Positions 1 through 3,031 of a DNA stretch of 5,652 bases are shown one piece after another. The notes below the pieces were generated by a model. It was given only the letters and a program-made list of their open reading frames with translations, was not told the origin of the DNA and made no database searches. The first letter of the stretch is position 1. Each line of letters opens with the position of its first letter. Made by a program: the position numbers and the translations under genes. The stretch comes from Syntrophobacter sp. DG_60 (lineage in GTDB: Bacteria > Desulfobacterota > Desulfofervidia > Desulfofervidales > DG-60): the NCBI GenBank assembly GCA_001304365.1, contig LJNA01000104.1, forward strand, positions 1-5,652. The letters run 5' to 3'.

Positions 1-3
1 TCT

Positions 4-32
4 TTGCTTAAATAGTAAATATGCAGTAGAAT
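4..32 (+). promoter_or_regulatory. Possible sigma70-type promoter for the 50-residue membrane protein
   Basis: A TTGCTT hexamer at 4-9 (3 of 6 matches to the -35 consensus) is followed after exactly 17 bases by TAGAAT at 27-32 (5 of 6 matches to the -10 consensus). Transcription would begin near position 39, giving a leader of about 64 bases before the ATG at 103. The -35 match is weak and the region is AT-rich, so chance similarity is quite possible. Confidence 0.3.
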
Positions 33-102
33 GTTTTGAGGGGTTATGGTAGGTATGATTAAAAAGTTGCTTCATGTAATTTATTAAGCCTAGGGAAAGT
101 CA

Positions 103-255
103 ATGTTACTAAAAAACAAAATCTTAATTGGATTGATCGCCTTTGCTATATTTGATATTGCTATTCCTATTCCCATTACGGCTCTTTTCCTTTTGTATAT
201 ATTATCTTCCAAACCTTCCTGGTTCCCGCAGTGGGTGAAGGAAGTCTACAAATAG
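103..255 (+). CDS. Small hydrophobic membrane protein of unknown function (50 aa)
   Basis: A 50-residue reading frame runs from ATG at 103 to TAG at 253-255. An AGGGAAAG ribosome binding site at 92-99 sits at good spacing. The N-terminus is MLLKNKILIG. Residues 6 to about 34 are almost wholly hydrophobic and contain the kink-forming stretch IPIPIT, so they make one long or two very short membrane segments. A basic and aromatic C-terminal tail follows (SKPSWFPQWVKEVYK). Charge placement (K4 and K6 before the membrane segment) suggests insertion in the inner membrane. I do not recognise a characterised family, although single-pass proteins of this shape are common in diderm anaerobes. It stands alone: the next + strand gene begins about 170 bases away behind its own promoter-like site. 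The gene call rests on the ribosome binding site and the coherent membrane-protein composition. Confidence 0.6.
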   Translation: MLLKNKILIGLIAFAIFDIAIPIPITALFLLYILSSKPSWFPQWVKEVYK

Positions 256-274
256 TAAGAGGGACGAAATAGAT

Positions 275-288
275 ATGTAACATTACAT
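275..288. repeat. Perfect 6-bp inverted repeat in the intergenic region
   Basis: ATGTAA and TTACAT are separated by CA, making a perfect dyad 20 bases past the stop of the 50-residue gene. No T run follows, so it is not a standard intrinsic terminator. It may be a regulator binding site or chance in AT-rich DNA. Confidence 0.3.
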
Positions 289-336
289 CTATGCTTAGTC
301 TATCAAATTAAAGTGCCATCCATCTCAAACTAAGGT

Positions 337-369
337 TTTTGGAACCCCAAAATCAGGGATTTCCCGATT
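337..369. promoter_or_regulatory. Two abutting inverted repeats just upstream of a promoter; candidate operator
   Basis: The first dyad is TTTTGG/CCAAAA with a 4-base centre (337-352). The second is AATC-A-GGGA-TT-TCCC-GATT (351-369), in which eight base pairs match around a 2-base centre with a single extra A at 355. The two share bases 351-352. The right end of the second dyad covers the proposed -35 hexamer (368-373), the place where a repressor or a class II activator would bind. No T run follows, so a terminator is unlikely. The identity of any regulator is not inferable. Confidence 0.4.
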
Positions 370-395
370 GTGTCCTTATTCAATTTGATTATAAT
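368..395 (+). promoter_or_regulatory. Likely sigma70-type promoter of the small secreted-protein gene
   Basis: A perfect TATAAT at 390-395 lies 16 bases after TTGTGT at 368-373 (3 of 6 to the -35 consensus). Transcription would start around 401-403, only a few bases before the ribosome binding site at 406-414. The weak -35, together with the dyad overlapping it, fits a promoter that needs or responds to a DNA-binding regulator. Confidence 0.4.
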
Positions 396-405
396 TAGCT
401 AAATT

Positions 406-414
406 AAAGGAGGT
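406..414 (+). promoter_or_regulatory. Near-perfect ribosome binding site that fixes an ATA start
   Basis: AAAGGAGGT is an almost ideal Shine-Dalgarno sequence. Eight bases later lies ATA at 423-425, and an in-frame TAG at 420-422 immediately precedes it, so no upstream start exists in that frame. No ATG, GTG or TTG lies at workable spacing in any frame. The site therefore points at the ATA codon of the secreted-protein gene. Confidence 0.6.
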
Positions 415-422
415 AATCATAG

Positions 423-617
423 ATAAAATCTAAAGTTTTTTCCTGTTTGGCTATTATAGTCTTTTTATCTACTATAGCCCTTGCAGCAGATACGAGTCCT
501 TGGACAGACGTTTGTCCTAACTCGGATGTTCCTTATTGCAAAAACGGTGGTAAAACTGCATACAATGCCTTTGGCCCCAAAGTCCTAAGAGATGTTAAAC
601 TTGGCAAAATCATTTGA
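423..617 (+). CDS. Small secreted protein with signal peptide, ATA at the start position (64 aa)
   Basis: Read from ATA at 423 (initiator taken as Met) to TGA at 615-617, this gives 64 residues. Residues 2-4 are KSK, residues 5-18 form a hydrophobic core, and ALA at 19-21 is a classic signal peptidase I site, so the mature peptide would be about 43 residues starting ADTSPW. The mature part holds two cysteines (C31 and C39, within VCPNSDVPYC) that could form a disulfide in the periplasm, then a basic, glycine-containing tail. The strong ribosome binding site 8 bases upstream and the promoter-like site support real expression. ATA is a very rare initiator; the likeliest alternative is an ATG that has mutated or been misread. 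The same frame continues past the TGA without another stop to 834, so this may be the N-terminal part of a longer protein that is now split. I do not recognise the family. Confidence 0.5.
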   Translation: MKSKVFSCLAIIVFLSTIALAADTSPWTDVCPNSDVPYCKNGGKTAYNAFGPKVLRDVKLGKII

Positions 618-641
618 GTAACGTGGAGGTCAAAGGGAAGT

Positions 642-922
642 GTGATTGGCTATTCAAAACCAATTCCAGAGGCTGGCCTGCCGGGGGAGACTCGTCTATC
701 ACCCAGGGATGCTTACTATTATATTATTGATGATGGGATGGTTGATGCCCAAGGACGAAAGCCGCCGACATTGGTGAAGAAATGGAGGTGTCTTTTGTTC
801 TTGGATACCCTTCAAGTGAATTATGGGAAGTTTTAAAAGATGATATTGTTGCACAAGGGGACGGTTGTGTCCTTCTTGCCAGAAGGAATATTTTAAAAAA
901 GCACTTCATTAACTTAAACTAA
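642..922 (+). pseudogene. Frame-disrupted small gene of unknown function (about 93 aa if repaired)
   Basis: The first part reads from GTG at 642, with AGGG at 634-637 as a close ribosome binding site, and gives a sensible sequence (SKPIPEAGLPGETRLSPRDA, then YYYIIDDGMVDAQGRK). After about 757-760 this frame turns into an implausible tail ending at 836. The frame two bases on becomes sensible from the same point: AADIGEEMEVSFVLGYPSSE, then LWEVLKDDIV..GCVLLARRN, ending with TAA at 920-922. One extra A in the AAA run at 758-760 would join the two into about 93 residues. Alternatives are a separate 46-residue gene from ATG at 782 (weak GGTGA upstream), or a programmed shift. It follows the secreted-protein gene by 24 bases in the same initial frame, so the two may once have been one secreted protein. 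Its last 9 bases overlap the 3' end of the convergent treT gene. No family recognised. Confidence 0.4.
870..887. repeat. 7-bp hairpin near the convergent gene ends
   Basis: TCCTTCT and AGAAGGA flank a TGCC loop. For treT transcripts it lies about 27 bases past the stop codon, but the T run (TTTTTT) comes before the hairpin and not after it, so it is not a canonical intrinsic terminator. A second hairpin, 855-874 (AAGGGGAC/GTGTCCTT, one mismatch and one G-T pair), would compete for bases 870-874. It may still pause polymerase or protect the 3' end of the message. Confidence 0.3.
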
Positions 923-2167
923 TTCCCTAAAAAGTTTCAGATAATCCCTCAAAAGTCTTGGCATCAAAAATTTCTTTCTAACGGTATTCCGAGCAGCTCT
1001 TCCTAATTTCTCTTTTAATGGAAGATTCTCAATAACTTGGATAATCCTTTCGGCAGCTTCTTCAGGAGTGGAAACCAAAAACCCGTTTTTACCATCTTGA
1101 ACTTGGGTTTTTATTCCCCCAACATTACCACCAATCACTATCTTTCCCTTCCACATAGCTTCAGCCACTGAAAGGCCAAAGCCTTCTTTGATCGATTTTT
1201 GCAAAACCAAATTGGAGGCGACTTGACAAGCATTAACAAATCTATCTACTCTTAAGCTTCTCAACTGGTCAGGATTAGAAAAAAGAAAAATATCTGGGTC
1301 TCTGTTACTCTCTTTTTTCACTTCTTTGAATACCTTTATTGCTTCGGGATCATCTAAAGCTAAAAACAAGCCTACTAATGCCAGCTGTAAATCAGGAATT
1401 TTCTTTTTTGCTAATCTATAAGCTTTAATCAATCCCATTGGGTCTTTCCAGGGGTCAAAACGAGAAACTTGGGAAATTAAAGGTTTACCAGAATTAATCC
1501 CAAAACTTTTTAAAATCGTTTTAGCTTGAAAAGTAGATAAAGCCCTGTTTTTCTCTATCAAAGGGTCAATAGCTGGAGGAAAAATTACTATTTTTTCTCT
1601 AGGAATCTCTGAGTGGACAAATTCTTTCGCACTAAAAATAATTTTTCTATATTGCAACAGAAATCCTTTAATAAAATTCCAGGCCTCAAGATTTGGATTA
1701 GAGGTATCTATATGAATTCGAGAGACTGAAGGACTAAAATCTAAATCAGGTAAATAATGAATAACACCTACTGGTTGAGGATCATGCATAACCCAAATGT
1801 CAGCTTTCATATCAAGCATTAATTCAGCGGACTTTTCTGAATAGCGCTGATAAAGTTTTCTTGAAGCAAAACTTAAAGGAAACCATTTTCCCTGAAGAGC
1901 GTTGTGAAGTTCTTTGGTTAAACTAAAAAATTTTCTACCAGGAGGAATAACATGCCAACTAGCCTTAATCCCCACCCCTTTCATTAAAGGAACAAGGCTT
2001 TTTAAAACTTCAGCCACACCCCCACCTCGAGGCGTGGAATTAACCATAATCACCCTTAGCCCTTTTAAATCTCTGGCCAGAGTTTTAATTTTCTGAAAAA
2101 GTCTATCAGGAATGAAATCTGTGTATTTTTCTAGTTTTTGAGTTGGGGTTTTAACTACTGGAAGCAT
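914..2167 (-). CDS. treT: Trehalose synthase TreT (glycosyltransferring, GT4 family)
   Basis: TreT transfers glucose from a nucleotide sugar (UDP-, ADP- or GDP-glucose) to free glucose to form trehalose, reversibly in some species; it is a cytosolic enzyme. The 417-residue length suits the family. Visible landmarks include the N-terminal glycine-rich loop VNSTPRGGGVAEVLKSLVP (42-60), HNALQG (88-93), HDPQP (128-132), RIHIDTSNPNLEAW (150-163), the nucleotide-sugar-site basic motif SRFDPWK (235-241, R236 and K241) and the GT4 E-x7-E motif EGFGLSVAE (328-336), followed by GGNVGGIKTQV (346-356). HNALQG, HDPQP and SRFDPWK are as I recall them from archaeal TreT, and separate this protein from ordinary sucrose- or glycogen-synthase-like GT4 enzymes. 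No key motif is missing. The start is ATG at 2167 with GGAGG only 3 bases upstream; the frame closes at a stop at 2198-2200, so no better start exists. It lies 30 bases downstream of the 117-residue gene, in the same frame, suggesting one transcript. No treP, treZ or sugar ABC transporter genes are in view. Confidence 0.93.
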   Translation of the reverse strand: MLPVVKTPTQKLEKYTDFIPDRLFQKIKTLARDLKGLRVIMVNSTPRGGGVAEVLKSLVPLMKGVGIKASWHVIPPGRKFFSLTKELHNALQGKWFPLSFASRKLYQRYSEKSAELMLDMKADIWVMHDPQPVGVIHYLPDLDFSPSVSRIHIDTSNPNLEAWNFIKGFLLQYRKIIFSAKEFVHSEIPREKIVIFPPAIDPLIEKNRALSTFQAKTILKSFGINSGKPLISQVSRFDPWKDPMGLIKAYRLAKKKIPDLQLALVGLFLALDDPEAIKVFKEVKKESNRDPDIFLFSNPDQLRSLRVDRFVNACQVASNLVLQKSIKEGFGLSVAEAMWKGKIVIGGNVGGIKTQVQDGKNGFLVSTPEEAAERIIQVIENLPLKEKLGRAARNTVRKKFLMPRLLRDYLKLFRELV

Positions 2168-2197
2168 GTTCCTCCAAAGATAGCTTGTACTCCTTAT

Positions 2198-2551
2198 TTA
2201 GTGCATCTGTTCTGGCTTACGATAGTATTCTTCTGTTTTTTCAACACAAAGCTTCCTTTCTGCTTCAGACATAGGCAGGTGCCTCACTAAAAATTCAGCA
2301 TCCGCAACAGATACTAAAATGCTAAACACTCCATAGCCTGATCGCACCCAACAACACTTTTGCTCTATAGTCTTTGATTTTTCCAAAAAATCGCAAAGCG
2401 TTTTCACAAAAAGCACTTTTCCCACCGAGCCAAGGTGAAAACTGGCCTTTGCCCCTTTAAGGTGAATGGCCCACATTTTCCCTTGCTCAGTTTGTCCCTC
2501 AAAAATTTTGAAATTCTCGTTTTCAGCAATACCCTTTAAAAAATCCATCAT
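2198..2551 (-). CDS. Conserved-looking hypothetical protein upstream of treT (117 aa)
   Basis: A 117-residue soluble protein starts at ATG 2551 (or the adjacent ATG at 2548). GGAG at 2560-2563 lies 8 bases upstream, ideal spacing. There is no signal peptide or membrane segment. Residues 14-50 alternate in a beta-like way (FKIFEGQTEQGKMWAIHLKG, then a stretch ending GSVGKVLFVK). Residues 51-60 look helical, and four cysteines are present (C53, C66, C67, C102). The segment CCWVRSGYGVFSILVSV (66-82) is followed by a charged helical C-terminus (SEAERKLCVEKTEEYYRKPE). I do not recognise the family, and the cysteine spacing matches no metal-binding motif I know. It sits 30 bases before treT in the same orientation and is probably co-transcribed, but nothing in the sequence ties it to trehalose metabolism. 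Confidence 0.75.
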   Translation of the reverse strand: MMDFLKGIAENENFKIFEGQTEQGKMWAIHLKGAKASFHLGSVGKVLFVKTLCDFLEKSKTIEQKCCWVRSGYGVFSILVSVADAEFLVRHLPMSEAERKLCVEKTEEYYRKPEQMH

Positions 2552-2840
2552 TTAATAATCTCCAAAAAAAGCCTGCCTAATAATAGGAATTAAAGCCTTA
2601 ATCCCTTCACTTGACGCCAAAATACTTAAGCCTTATCTAACATTCCGCCTACCTACTTCTAATTCGGTAAGCTCTCTTCCCTTAACCTCATTTGTCAAAG
2701 ACTCTAAAAATTCTAAGCAATTTTTGTGCCTAAAAGGACAAGTCCTGCACGGTCCAGCAGTGTTTTTCACAAATAATCAATACTTTCCTATTTTCCTTTT
2801 TACGGCATTTCATGGAATTTGGTGACATTTTACTACTCAT
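2552..2840 (-). pseudogene. Broken small cysteine-rich gene at the head of the treT operon
   Basis: Three adjoining pieces look like parts of one protein. Piece 1 starts at ATG 2838-2840 and reads MSSKMSPNSMKCRKKENRK, then VLIICE, in one frame, before degenerating and stopping at 2730-2732. Piece 2 takes over one base later at the AAAAA run (2763-2767) and reads TAGPCRTCPFRHKNCLEFLE up to TAA at 2633-2635. Piece 3 continues in the same frame past that TAA as GLSILASSEGIKALIPIIRQ, then AFFGDY, with a TAA that directly abuts the ATG of the 117-residue gene. One fewer A in the run and loss of the internal stop would give about 95 residues. The alternative is two or three independent tiny genes. 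No strong ribosome binding site precedes the first ATG, which weakens the case for an intact gene. Confidence 0.35.
2633..2770 (-). CDS. Possible 45-residue cysteine-rich protein (C-x2-C-x6-C)
   Basis: If translated on its own, the best-looking part of the broken region starts at GTG 2768-2770 and ends at TAA 2633-2635, giving 45 residues. C8, C11 and C18 lie in PCRTCPFRHKNCLEF, a compact arrangement that, with nearby histidine H15, could bind zinc or an iron-sulfur cluster. The rest is a charged helix (LESLTNEVKGRELTELEVG). An AGGAAAG lies about 12 bases before the GTG, rather far for efficient initiation, and a TGA two codons upstream rules out an earlier start in this frame. It is more likely the middle of the disrupted gene described for 2552-2840 than a complete gene. 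Function unknown. Confidence 0.35.
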   Translation of the reverse strand: MKNTAGPCRTCPFRHKNCLEFLESLTNEVKGRELTELEVGRRNVR

Positions 2841-2853
2841 TATGACAATCTTT

Positions 2854-2870
2854 TGGGTTAAATATTGCAT
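2854..2870 (+). promoter_or_regulatory. Possible sigma54-type promoter facing the DUF748 gene
   Basis: TGGGTT, five bases, then TTGCAT places GG and GC at the spacing expected of a -24/-12 promoter; the -12 half matches well and the -24 half only in TGG. It lies in the divergent intergenic region 75 bases before the GTG at 2945 and about 160 before the ATG at 3032. No convincing sigma70 pair was found here on the + strand. AT-rich sequence makes a chance match likely. Confidence 0.2.
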
Positions 2871-3031
2871 TGGGAATTTTTCCAGGTTTATGGTATCCAT
2901 AATAAAGTGAAATACATTTCGGCCTAGGTTGAAGACACTCTCACGTGAAAGTAATTGGTTTAGTTATTATTTTTAGCATCATTGGCCTTTTGTTTGCCTT
3001 GCCCATCTTCATTTCAGGTAGAATAAAACGG

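Noticed and set aside
2..52. Open frame at the left edge ending in TAG at 50-52, possibly the end of an upstream gene
   Set aside because: Only 16 residues are visible, with no motif; too short to separate from chance.
46..87. Tiny ATG frame MVGMIKKLLHVIY just before the 50-residue gene
   Set aside because: Thirteen residues, with the GAGGGG site at poor spacing; a leader peptide cannot be argued without a repeated regulatory codon or attenuator.
615..617. TGA read as selenocysteine in the secreted-protein gene
   Set aside because: No convincing SECIS-like hairpin was seen just downstream, and nearby frame damage gives a simpler explanation for the open frame beyond the TGA.
870..887. Intrinsic terminator for treT
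   Set aside because: The hairpin is present but the T run lies on the wrong side of it for the treT direction.
724..909. 61-residue minus-strand frame opposite the broken + strand gene
   Set aside because: No ribosome binding site and a low-complexity, serine-rich translation; the + strand frames on the same bases read more like protein.
1914..2096. 60-residue + strand frame inside treT
   Set aside because: It lies wholly opposite the strongly conserved TreT N-terminus and has no independent support.
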